DNA of 18,337 bases, taken from assembly GCA_011371465.1 (NCBI GenBank), contig DRQL01000359.1, positions 1 through 18,337 on the forward strand. Direction: 5' to 3'. The notes below the pieces were generated by a model. It was not told the origin of the DNA, made no database searches, and saw only the letters and a list, made by a program, of their open reading frames with translations. This document shows positions 1 to 6,821 of the stretch, in pieces. Origin of the DNA: Gammaproteobacteria bacterium (GTDB lineage Bacteria > Pseudomonadota > Gammaproteobacteria > DSM-19610). The position numbers were made by a program, and so were the translations under genes. Numbering within the stretch: position 1 is the stretch's first letter; each line of letters starts with the position of its first letter.

Positions 1-772
1 CATCAGATGTCGAGGTTCTGCGAACGAAGTCGACAATAGTGCCGTCCGCAGCGACTGCAGTATCAAGAAAAGCCTGGCGTTTCAGGGCAAGAATAACCCC
101 GCCCGCACACAAGCCGAGACCGGCAACCAGGAAGATAGCGGCCACCCAGACCGGCATCCTGTTTTTCGCTCTATACCGGACAAGCTGGGCAGGATCGGTA
201 ATGACCGTGCGCTGATTCTGTACATTCGATTGCAAATACGCGGATTTGAGCGATTTCAACCCGGCAATAAAACTTTTAACGTCGTCGATTGAACGAATAT
301 TATGCTTGCGCAGCGCCATTCCCGCCTGAACAAGCAGTACGACAATAACGAAGGCCGCCGTGGCGAGCGAAAATCTCGATACCTGGAAGATATAGAAAAA
401 GAAGATCATTGTGGCTACGCCGATCGTGAAAAAGATACCACCAGCGACCGGCATCCCCGACGCTTTAAGGCGCGCGTCGTCGGCATCTTGCGCAGCGACG
501 AGTACGGGCACCCGGTCGCCAATCTGATAGCTGATAAGACTACTGGCCAGGCGACCGGTAAATTGACGGGTCTTGCCGCCGTACTGATATTCAACCACCG
601 GCGCATACGTTTCCTGGCTGGCCGAATTGCGTGATTTCGACTGCCGGACTTCATAGCCGACTACCCGACCTGCAGCTTCCCGGGCGGTCTTTCTGAACCG
701 GTACCCGTCCCAGACGAGAAAGCCGCCTAACAGGGAAAAGACCAGGCCAACAATAAATACAATGATTTCCAT
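1..772 (-). CDS. DUF3592-type membrane protein, partial (C-terminus beyond left edge)
   Basis: The frame opens with ATG at 772 (complement), about 7 nt after a GGGG stretch, and stays open for 257 codons to the window edge, so the C-terminus is missing. The protein starts with a membrane helix (about residues 2-22). A soluble stretch follows with the pattern RFRKTAREAAGRVVGYE and then a beta-rich segment (VVEYQYGGKTRQFTG), typical of DUF3592. Two adjacent hydrophobic segments lie at about 108-150 and another at about 208-228. Just after the last helix the motif restarts (FLDTAVAADGTIVDF), which suggests two DUF3592 modules in tandem, the second cut by the edge. The function of the family is unknown; the protein is probably in the inner membrane. 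It lies downstream of lpd but about 250 bp away, so it is probably a separate unit. GC looks lower than in the suc genes. Confidence 0.8.
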   Translation of the reverse strand, partial: MEIIVFIVGLVFSLLGGFLVWDGYRFRKTAREAAGRVVGYEVRQSKSRNSASQETYAPVVEYQYGGKTRQFTGRLASSLISYQIGDRVPVLVAAQDADDARLKASGMPVAGGIFFTIGVATMIFFFYIFQVSRFSLATAAFVIVVLLVQAGMALRKHNIRSIDDVKSFIAGLKSLKSAYLQSNVQNQRTVITDPAQLVRYRAKNRMPVWVAAIFLVAGLGLCAGGVILALKRQAFLDTAVAADGTIVDFVRRTSTSD

Positions 773-865
773 GCGCGCACCCCGATTAACGGATGGATGT
801 TCAGTCAGCTTTACTAGTCGGCCCTGGTGGATTGATCTTTAAGGGACCTCTGATGCATTCGTTTT

Positions 866-897
866 CCGTCATTCTGACGCCTGCCGGAATCTAGTGG
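866..897 (-). repeat. Degenerate short palindromic intergenic repeat (GATTCC...GAATGACGG type)
   Basis: Read on the minus strand this is CTAGATTCCGGC, a short loop, then GTCAGAATGACGG. It follows the scheme of a widespread bacterial intergenic palindrome (GGATTCCCGC-loop-GCGGGAATGACGG). The arms at 871-878 and 883-890 pair over 8 positions with one mismatch and one G-T wobble, so the copy has decayed. The family assignment is from memory of the consensus. Confidence 0.5.
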
Positions 898-962
898 TTT
901 CAATGTCATGGATCACTCGCTTTGCGACCGTAGTGAAGCGCAGGAAGTACCTGTGGTGCGCC

Positions 963-998
963 GCAGGCGGTTGTAAAGTGCTCAGCCTGCGAACCGCC
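963..998. other. Two mutually exclusive inverted repeats downstream of lpd
   Basis: GCAGGC (963-968) can pair with GCCTGC (985-990), and GGCGGTT (966-972) can pair with AACCGCC (992-998). The left arms overlap, so only one hairpin can form at a time. This lies 20-55 nt past the lpd stop on the transcribed minus strand. No T-run follows, so an intrinsic terminator is not supported. It could be an mRNA 3'-end structure or chance in GC-rich DNA. Confidence 0.25.
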
Positions 999-1018
999 CG
1001 ACGGGTTATGCCAGCGAT

Positions 1019-2467
1019 TTACGATTTTCTGCGACGCGGGGCGGCAATATGGAGAGGTCGTCCGTGCACCGCCAGCGCCGCTTCGTGGACACTCTCGGAC
1101 AGGGACGGATGGGCGAACATGGTCAGCGCGATATCCTCGGTACTGCCGCCCAGCTGCATGGCGATCACAGCCTCGGCAATCAGTTCCGAACACTGCGGAC
1201 CGATCATGTGCGCACCCAGCAGGCGATCGGTTTTTGCATCGGCCAGCAACTTGATAAAACCGCCGGTATCGCCCAGCGCCCGCGCCCGGCCGGAAGCGAC
1301 AAAAGGAAAAACACCGCTGCGGTACGCCACGCCACTGGCGCGCAGGGCCTGTTCCGTTTCCCCGGCCCAGGCAATTTCCGGCTGCGTATAGATCACGGAC
1401 GGCACCGCGGCATAATTGATATGCGCGGCATGCCCGGCGATCAGTTCCGCCACCATGACGCCTTCTTCCGAACCCTTGTGCGCCAGCATGGGACCGCGCA
1501 CCGCATCGCCGATAGCGTACACAGCCGGCAGATTGGTGCGGCACTGCTCGTCGACATGGATAAACCCCCACTCGTCGAGCAACAGGCCCGCCTCGTCCGC
1601 CGCCAGCCCGTGGGTGTTGGCGCGCCGGCCGACGGCAACGATCAGCCGGTCGAACTGTGCCTGGTGCTCTCCGTCACCGTTCTGGTAAGCAAGGTCTATT
1701 TTTTTGCCACGCACCTTGCAGCCGGTTACGCGGCTGCCGAGCTGGATATCCAGACCCTGCTTTGTGAATGCCCGTTGCGCTTCCCTGGCCACCTGCTCGT
1801 CGGCCATGGAAAGAAAGGTATCCTGCGCCTCCAGTAATGTGACCTGTTCCGCCCCCAGGCGTTTCCACACGCTGCCCAGCTCCAGTCCGATCACCCCGGC
1901 GCCAATAACGCCCAGGCGTTTCGGCACTTCCCTGAACTCCAGTGCGCCGGTCGAGTCCACGACCCGGTCGCCCTGCAGCGGAACGCTGTCGAGCTGAACC
2001 GGTGAAGAACCGGGTGCGAGGATGATATGCGCAGCAGACAGGTCGCGCGTGGTTTTCTTCCCGACCGGGCTGACCCTGACCTGCTTGCCGGCCAGCAGTT
2101 GTGCGCGCCCCTGGACCCAGGTAACACCGTTGGCCCGGAACAGTTGTTCGATCCCCCCGGTGAGGTCCCGCACAATCCGTTCCTTGCGCGCCAGCATGGC
2201 CGCCAGGTCCAGCTTGACACCACTCACCTTCACACCATGATCAGCGAACTCGTGCTGCGCCTGGACAAAACGTTCGGATGATTCAAGCAGGGACTTGGAA
2301 GGAATACAGCCCACATTCAGGCAGGTACCCCCCAGCGCCGGTTTGCCCGCCGCATTGATCCATTCGTCTACGCAGGCCGTCTTCAGGCCCAGCTGGGCGC
2401 AACGGATGGCCGCCACGTAACCGGCCGGTCCGCCGCCGATGATCACCACGTCAAACTGATCTGTCAT
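1019..2467 (-). CDS. lpd: Dihydrolipoyl dehydrogenase (E3 of 2-oxoglutarate dehydrogenase)
   Basis: This flavoenzyme reoxidises dihydrolipoyl groups on the E2 subunit and passes the electrons to NAD+. The 482-residue length is normal for E3. An N-terminal FAD-binding GGGPAG lies at 11-16. The redox-active disulfide motif GGTCLNVGCIPSK (46-58) supplies C49 and C54. A second Rossmann motif (GAGVIGLELG, roughly 185-200) binds NAD, and AIGD marks the second FAD contact. The catalytic His-Glu pair is H453/E458 in HPSLSE. The C-terminus ends in a basic RRRK tail. The start follows a GAGG that overlaps the sucB stop codon (TGAGG), and the gap to sucB is only 6 nt, so it is the last gene of the sucA-sucB-lpd operon. 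That position suggests an E3 dedicated to the 2-oxoglutarate complex, though it could also serve other lipoyl enzymes. Confidence 0.97.
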   Translation of the reverse strand: MTDQFDVVIIGGGPAGYVAAIRCAQLGLKTACVDEWINAAGKPALGGTCLNVGCIPSKSLLESSERFVQAQHEFADHGVKVSGVKLDLAAMLARKERIVRDLTGGIEQLFRANGVTWVQGRAQLLAGKQVRVSPVGKKTTRDLSAAHIILAPGSSPVQLDSVPLQGDRVVDSTGALEFREVPKRLGVIGAGVIGLELGSVWKRLGAEQVTLLEAQDTFLSMADEQVAREAQRAFTKQGLDIQLGSRVTGCKVRGKKIDLAYQNGDGEHQAQFDRLIVAVGRRANTHGLAADEAGLLLDEWGFIHVDEQCRTNLPAVYAIGDAVRGPMLAHKGSEEGVMVAELIAGHAAHINYAAVPSVIYTQPEIAWAGETEQALRASGVAYRSGVFPFVASGRARALGDTGGFIKLLADAKTDRLLGAHMIGPQCSELIAEAVIAMQLGGSTEDIALTMFAHPSLSESVHEAALAVHGRPLHIAAPRRRKS

Positions 2468-2473
2468 ATCGCC

Positions 2474-3697
2474 TCACACACCCAGCAGCAAACGCGCCGG
2501 GTCCTCCAGGACTTCCTTGACCGCCACCAGGAACTGCACCGCGCCCTGCCCGTCCACCAGGCGATGGTCGTAGGACAGCGCAATGTTCATCATCGGCCGG
2601 ATCACCACTTCGCCGTTTTCAGCAACCGGGCGTTCCATGATCTTGTGCATGCCCAGGATACCGGACTGGGGCGGGTTGATGATCGGGGTGGACAGCAGGG
2701 AGCCGTACACGCCGCCGTTGGTAATACTGAACGTGCCGCCGGTAATGTCTTCCATCGCCAGCGTGCCTTCCCGCGCCCGGGTGGCGTAATCCCGGATACC
2801 CGCTTCGATGCCGGCCATCGTCAACTGGTCGGCATCCCTCAGGATCGGCACCACCAGGCCACGCGGCGACCCGACGGCGATACCGATGTCGAAGAAGCCA
2901 TGGTAAACGATATCCGTGCCGTCCACCGAGGCATTCAGTTCGGGGAAACGACGCAAACCCTCGATCACTGCTTTCACAAAGAAGGACATGAAGCCGAGTT
3001 TCACTTCGTGGGTCCTGAGAAACTGGTCCTTGTACCGGCTGCGCAGATCCATCACCGGCTGCATGTTGACTTCGTTGAAGGTCGTCAGGATCGCCGCCGT
3101 CTGCTGGGCTTCGAGCAGGCGTTCGGCAATGCGCGCGCGCAGGCGTGTCATGGGTACGCGTTTTTCGGGTCGCTCAGTGGCATCCACAGGCACGGCTGCG
3201 GGCGCTTTTTCCGGCGCGGCAGGCGCCGTGGTAGCCGGCTGTGCGGGGGCGGGCTTTGCCGGGGTTTCCTGCAATACGCGCAGCACATCCTCCTTGAGGA
3301 TGCGGTTACCGCTGCCAGAGCCCCGGATACGCCGGATATCCAGCCCGTTTTCCTCGATCAGGCGGCGTGCCGACGGCGTTGCAAAGACGTCGGCACCCTG
3401 GTCTTCCGGAACGGATGACTCGCTGCCCGAAGCCGTGGTTGCCGGCGCTGCTGCCGCCTTCCCTTCCCGCATGCGCCCGATGAGCTGGCCGGACTCCACC
3501 ACCGTGCCTTCCGGTTCGATGATTTCTTCCAGCACCCCGTCGCCGGGTGCCGGGACTTCGAACACCACCTTGTCGGTCTCGATATCGACAATGGACTCAT
3601 CCCGCTTTACCGCATCACCCGGCTGTTTGTTCCAGTTGAGTATGGTGCCATCGGACACCGACTCCGGGAACACCGGTACCTTGAGTTCGATTGACAT
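2474..3697 (-). CDS. sucB: Dihydrolipoyllysine succinyltransferase (E2 of 2-oxoglutarate dehydrogenase)
   Basis: This is the core of the 2-oxoglutarate dehydrogenase complex. It transfers the succinyl group from lipoyl-lysine to CoA. Domain order over 407 residues: one lipoyl domain (about 1-75) with the lipoylated K43 in ETDKVVFEV; an Ala/Pro/Glu linker; the peripheral-subunit-binding domain (about 104-145, starting VFATPSARRL) that docks E1 and E3; a second Ala/Pro-rich linker (about 146-178); and the acyltransferase domain to the end, with the catalytic motif HRLVDG (H378, D382). A single lipoyl domain and the SYDHRLVDG ending fit the succinyl rather than the acetyl enzyme, as does the sucA partner. 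A GAGGA ribosome-binding site sits inside the last sucA codons, 11 nt before the ATG; the gap to sucA is 7 nt. Confidence 0.97.
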   Translation of the reverse strand: MSIELKVPVFPESVSDGTILNWNKQPGDAVKRDESIVDIETDKVVFEVPAPGDGVLEEIIEPEGTVVESGQLIGRMREGKAAAAPATTASGSESSVPEDQGADVFATPSARRLIEENGLDIRRIRGSGSGNRILKEDVLRVLQETPAKPAPAQPATTAPAAPEKAPAAVPVDATERPEKRVPMTRLRARIAERLLEAQQTAAILTTFNEVNMQPVMDLRSRYKDQFLRTHEVKLGFMSFFVKAVIEGLRRFPELNASVDGTDIVYHGFFDIGIAVGSPRGLVVPILRDADQLTMAGIEAGIRDYATRAREGTLAMEDITGGTFSITNGGVYGSLLSTPIINPPQSGILGMHKIMERPVAENGEVVIRPMMNIALSYDHRLVDGQGAVQFLVAVKEVLEDPARLLLGV

Positions 3698-3704
3698 GCT
3701 GTTT

Positions 3705-6587
3705 TCAGTCCTCTTCCATGTTCAGGCCCAGCGCCTGTGCCACCAGGCGGTGTTGCTGCTGCAGGTGTCGCCACGCGTAACCCGCGGCGGGAGCCGCCGA
3801 GAATGCGCGCCCGGCATACTCCAGCCAGGCGGGTTCGGGCAACAGCGAGCGCATGTGGTGCTGGCTGGAGAACCAGGCGCCCTGGTTCTGCGGTTCTTCC
3901 TGGCACCAAATGTATTCCGTAACGGCGGGATAGCCCTCGATCTGCTTGCGCAGCGCTTCCTTTGGAAAAGGGTACAGGCGCTCGATACGAAGGATCGCCA
4001 CGTTCTCCAGGCCCTGCTCACGCCGTTTCTCCAGCAGATCGTAATACACTTTGCCGCTGCACATCACCAGCCGGGTCACCTTGCCGGCATCCAGCTCGTC
4101 CACTTCGGCGAGCACCGGCTGGAACTCGCCACCGGTAAGGTCCTCCAGCGTGCTCACTGCCAGGCGGTGACGCAACAGGCTCTTGGGCGTCATGACCACC
4201 AGCGGTTTGCGGCATTCCAGCAGGATCTGGCGACGCAACAGGTGAAATATCTGCGCTGGCGTGGTGGGTACACAGACCTGCATGTTGTGCTCGGCGCACA
4301 GCTGCAGGTAACGCTCCAGCCGTGCCGAGGAATGTTCCGGCCCCTGCCCTTCCATACCGTGCGGCAGGAACAGCACCAGGCCGCTGAGGCGATTCCACTT
4401 CTGTTCGCCGGCGCTGATGAACTGGTCGATGACCACCTGCGCATTGTTGGCAAAATCGCCGAACTGCGCTTCCCAGATCACCAGCGTGTTGGGGTCGGTG
4501 GTCGAATAGCCGTATTCAAAGGCAAGCACTGCCTCTTCCGACAACAGGGAATTGATTACCAGGAAATCCGCCTGGTCGTCGGCGACATGCCGCAGGGGCA
4601 CGTACAGGGAACCGTCCTTCTGGTTGTGCAACACCGCGTGACGGTGGAAAAACGTGCCGCGCCCGCTGTCCTGCCCGGACAGGCGCACATTGTACTTGTC
4701 CGTTACGATCGATGCGTAGGCGGTGATTTCCGCAAAGCCCCAGTCAACGGGCAATGCCCCCGCGGCCATCTTGCGCCGGTTGTCCATGATCTTGCCCACG
4801 TTGCCGTTGAGCTCGAATCCTTCCGGCAGTTGCAGCAGGTTTTTCCACAGCGCCCGCAGACGTTGCAGCGGAATGGCGGTATCCAGGAAGGCGGTACAGG
4901 CCTGCGCCAGGTAGGGTTCCCAGTCTACCTCGTAGGGGTAATTGGCCTGTTCTTTCGGCACCAGTTCCGTAACCACCGAAACCCCCTTGTCGAGGCGGGC
5001 CCGGTAGTCTTCCATCAACTGGTGCGGCTGCTCTTCATCGCAGACCTGCTGCCGGACCAGCGCCTCGGCGTACAGGGCCCGGGTGGTGAGGCGATCACGG
5101 ATCGCCTGGTACATGATGGGCTGTGTGGCGGTGGGTTCGTCGGCTTCACTGTGACCGTGACGCCGGTAGCAGACCATATCGATCACGACATCCTTGTGAA
5201 AACTCATGCGGTAATCCAGCGCCATCTGCGTTACCCGGATCACGGCCTCCGGATCGTCACCATTGACGTGGAAAATCGGCGCATTGACCATTTTGGCGAT
5301 ATCGGTGCAATAGAGGGTCGAGCGCGCATCCGCCTGGTAGCTGGTGGTAAAACCGATCTGGTTGTTGACCACGACGTGCACCGTGCCCTTGGTGGAAAAC
5401 CCGCGCGACTGGGACATATTGATGGTTTCCATCACCACGCCCTGCCCGGCGAAGGCGGCATCCCCGTGGATCAGGATGGGCACCACCTGGTCACCCGTCT
5501 CGTCGCCGCTGCGCTGCTGGCGGGCGCGTACCGACCCCTCCACCACCGGGTCGACAATCTCCAGGTGAGAAGGGTTGAAGGCCAGCGTGACATGCACCAG
5601 GCCTTTCGTGGTTTGCAGGTCAGCGGAAAATCCCTGGTGGTATTTCACGTCGCCGGAACCGTTGGAGGACTTCCCGGCGGTACCCTCGAATTCCTGGAAC
5701 AGTTCGGCGGCGGTCTTGCCGACGATGTTGATCAGCACGTTGAGGCGGCCACGATGCGCCATGCCGATCACGGTTTCCTTTACACCGTGTGCACCGCAAC
5801 GATGGATCAGTTCATCGAGCAGGGGAATCAGGCTGTCGCCACCTTCCAGCGAAAACCGTTTCTGGCCCACGTAGCGGGTGTGCAGGTAGCGTTCCAGTCC
5901 TTCCGCCGCCGTCAGCCGGTCCAGTATGCGCAGCCGCTCTTCGCTACTGAACGCCGGCTGCCCGCCGGCGTGCTCCAGGCGCTGTTGCAACCAGCGCTTT
6001 TCGGCAGTCTCGGTGATGTGCATGTATTCGCTGCCGATGCTGCCGCAGTAGATGGTCTGCAACTGTTCCAGTAACTCGCGCAGGGTGGCCGTTTCCACGC
6101 TGGCAAAGGAACCGGTTTCAAACACCGTATCCAGGTCCGCTTCGCTCAGGCCGTGGTATTGCGGGTCCAGTTCCGGCAGCACGGGGGGTTCGCGCAGTTC
6201 CAGCGGGTCGGTACGCGCCACCTGGTGGCCGCGAAAACGGTAGGCATTGATGAGCTGCAGCACCCGGATCTGCTTTTCTTCGTGCGCCCGGGTACCGGGT
6301 GCGCTGTCCGTTGCGGGGCGCCGCGCGGCCGGTTGCTGCGTGAGGGTGCGAAAAGCCTGCCGGACCGCCGAGTGTACGGCTTCAGTACCGTGCCCGTTTA
6401 CGCGTGGCAGGGTTTCAAAATAACGTCGCCATTGACCCGAAACCTGGTCGGGATCATCCAGGTACTGCTCGTAGAGCGCCTCCAGGTACGCGGCATTGTG
6501 CCCTGCAAGCTGCGAGTTCTGCCAGAATTCCTGCAGGCTCTTTGGCCTGAACACCTCATCCATTCTGTGGTTCCCCGGGGCACCCAT
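3705..6587 (-). CDS. sucA: 2-oxoglutarate dehydrogenase E1 component
   Basis: This thiamine-diphosphate enzyme decarboxylates 2-oxoglutarate and succinylates the lipoyl group of SucB; it is a control point of the TCA cycle. With the chosen start the protein has 960 residues, close to the family norm (about 930-960). Visible family blocks are the N-terminal E2-binding helix region (SLQEFWQNSQLAGHNAAYLE), AYRFRGHQ, GMAHRGRLNVL, GDAAFAGQGVV, HVNGDDPEAV (cofactor and metal binding), CYRRHGHSEAD, and the C-terminal transketolase-like part with WEAQFGDFANNAQ and FLPHGMEGQGPEHSSAR. I chose ATG 6587 because GGAAGGCGG lies 4 nt upstream. ATG 6563 (8 codons in), with GGGGAA upstream, is a fair alternative. 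The TTG at 6623 would place the start within the predicted promoter. It is the first gene of the operon. Confidence 0.97.
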   Translation of the reverse strand: MGAPGNHRMDEVFRPKSLQEFWQNSQLAGHNAAYLEALYEQYLDDPDQVSGQWRRYFETLPRVNGHGTEAVHSAVRQAFRTLTQQPAARRPATDSAPGTRAHEEKQIRVLQLINAYRFRGHQVARTDPLELREPPVLPELDPQYHGLSEADLDTVFETGSFASVETATLRELLEQLQTIYCGSIGSEYMHITETAEKRWLQQRLEHAGGQPAFSSEERLRILDRLTAAEGLERYLHTRYVGQKRFSLEGGDSLIPLLDELIHRCGAHGVKETVIGMAHRGRLNVLINIVGKTAAELFQEFEGTAGKSSNGSGDVKYHQGFSADLQTTKGLVHVTLAFNPSHLEIVDPVVEGSVRARQQRSGDETGDQVVPILIHGDAAFAGQGVVMETINMSQSRGFSTKGTVHVVVNNQIGFTTSYQADARSTLYCTDIAKMVNAPIFHVNGDDPEAVIRVTQMALDYRMSFHKDVVIDMVCYRRHGHSEADEPTATQPIMYQAIRDRLTTRALYAEALVRQQVCDEEQPHQLMEDYRARLDKGVSVVTELVPKEQANYPYEVDWEPYLAQACTAFLDTAIPLQRLRALWKNLLQLPEGFELNGNVGKIMDNRRKMAAGALPVDWGFAEITAYASIVTDKYNVRLSGQDSGRGTFFHRHAVLHNQKDGSLYVPLRHVADDQADFLVINSLLSEEAVLAFEYGYSTTDPNTLVIWEAQFGDFANNAQVVIDQFISAGEQKWNRLSGLVLFLPHGMEGQGPEHSSARLERYLQLCAEHNMQVCVPTTPAQIFHLLRRQILLECRKPLVVMTPKSLLRHRLAVSTLEDLTGGEFQPVLAEVDELDAGKVTRLVMCSGKVYYDLLEKRREQGLENVAILRIERLYPFPKEALRKQIEGYPAVTEYIWCQEEPQNQGAWFSSQHHMRSLLPEPAWLEYAGRAFSAAPAAGYAWRHLQQQHRLVAQALGLNMEED

Positions 6588-6600
6588 GATCCGCCTTCCA

Positions 6601-6633
6601 GGCGTGACACTATAACAAGGCAATAGTCACGCC
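6601..6633. promoter_or_regulatory. Perfect 8-bp dyad around the sucA promoter, candidate operator
   Basis: GGCGTGAC (6601-6608) and its exact inverse GTCACGCC (6626-6633) are separated by 17 bp, so the half-site centres lie 25 bp apart. The dyad encloses the candidate -10 hexamer and overlaps the -35. The distal arm reaches into the -35, and the proximal arm covers the expected transcription start. That geometry fits a regulator site rather than an RNA hairpin. The cognate regulator cannot be named from the sequence. Confidence 0.4.
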
Positions 6634-6635
6634 AA
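6609..6635 (-). promoter_or_regulatory. Candidate sigma-70 promoter of sucA-sucB-lpd
   Basis: On the minus strand an extended -10 (TGTTATAGT; hexamer at 6609-6614) lies 15 bp downstream of a weak TTGGCG -35 (6630-6635). The short spacer is compensated by the TGn extension. Transcription would start near 6600, leaving a leader of roughly 15 nt before ATG 6587 that contains the GGAAGGCGG ribosome-binding site. This is a prediction from consensus only. Confidence 0.4.
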
Positions 6636-6776
6636 CTCCGGTAGTTACAAGCGTTTTCTTACTGAAAGGCTTAGACCATGCGAGCCGTCCGCGCAAGGGT
6701 CTGTCCACCGGCGTGGACGACGTGGCCCGTCCGCCTCAAAGTTGACGCTTCCTGCCCCGTAGACCGTTCCTGTGAC

Positions 6777-6810
6777 AAAAATACGTCAGCGCGGGGTGGC
6801 GGCTGCGCGC
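6777..6810 (-). terminator. Weak terminator-like hairpin after the M48 gene
   Basis: Reading the minus strand after the M48 stop, GCGCG (6806-6810) can pair with CGCGC (6789-6793) across a 12-nt loop, and a run of five T residues follows several bases later (6777-6781). The stem is short, the loop large and the T-run displaced, so this is a poor intrinsic terminator. The remaining intergenic DNA (6636-6776) shows no gene that I can support. Confidence 0.2.
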
Positions 6811-6821
6811 CATCACGCAGT

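Noticed and set aside
906..1571. Minus-strand open frame overlapping the lpd 3' end and its downstream gap
   Set aside because: It is out of frame with lpd, Arg/Gly/Ala-rich, and without family features. It is explained by the GC-rich codon bias of lpd.
2916..6074. Very long plus-strand open frame of 1052 codons opposite sucA and sucB
   Set aside because: It is the antisense shadow of two certain genes. High GC at third codon positions removes stops from the opposite strand. Its translation is low-complexity Ser/Arg/Ala then His/Gln-rich, with no recognisable domain.
6588..6623. Extension of sucA to the TTG at 6623
   Set aside because: It would place the start inside the predicted promoter region, and the ATG at 6587 has a strong GGAAGGCGG ribosome-binding site.
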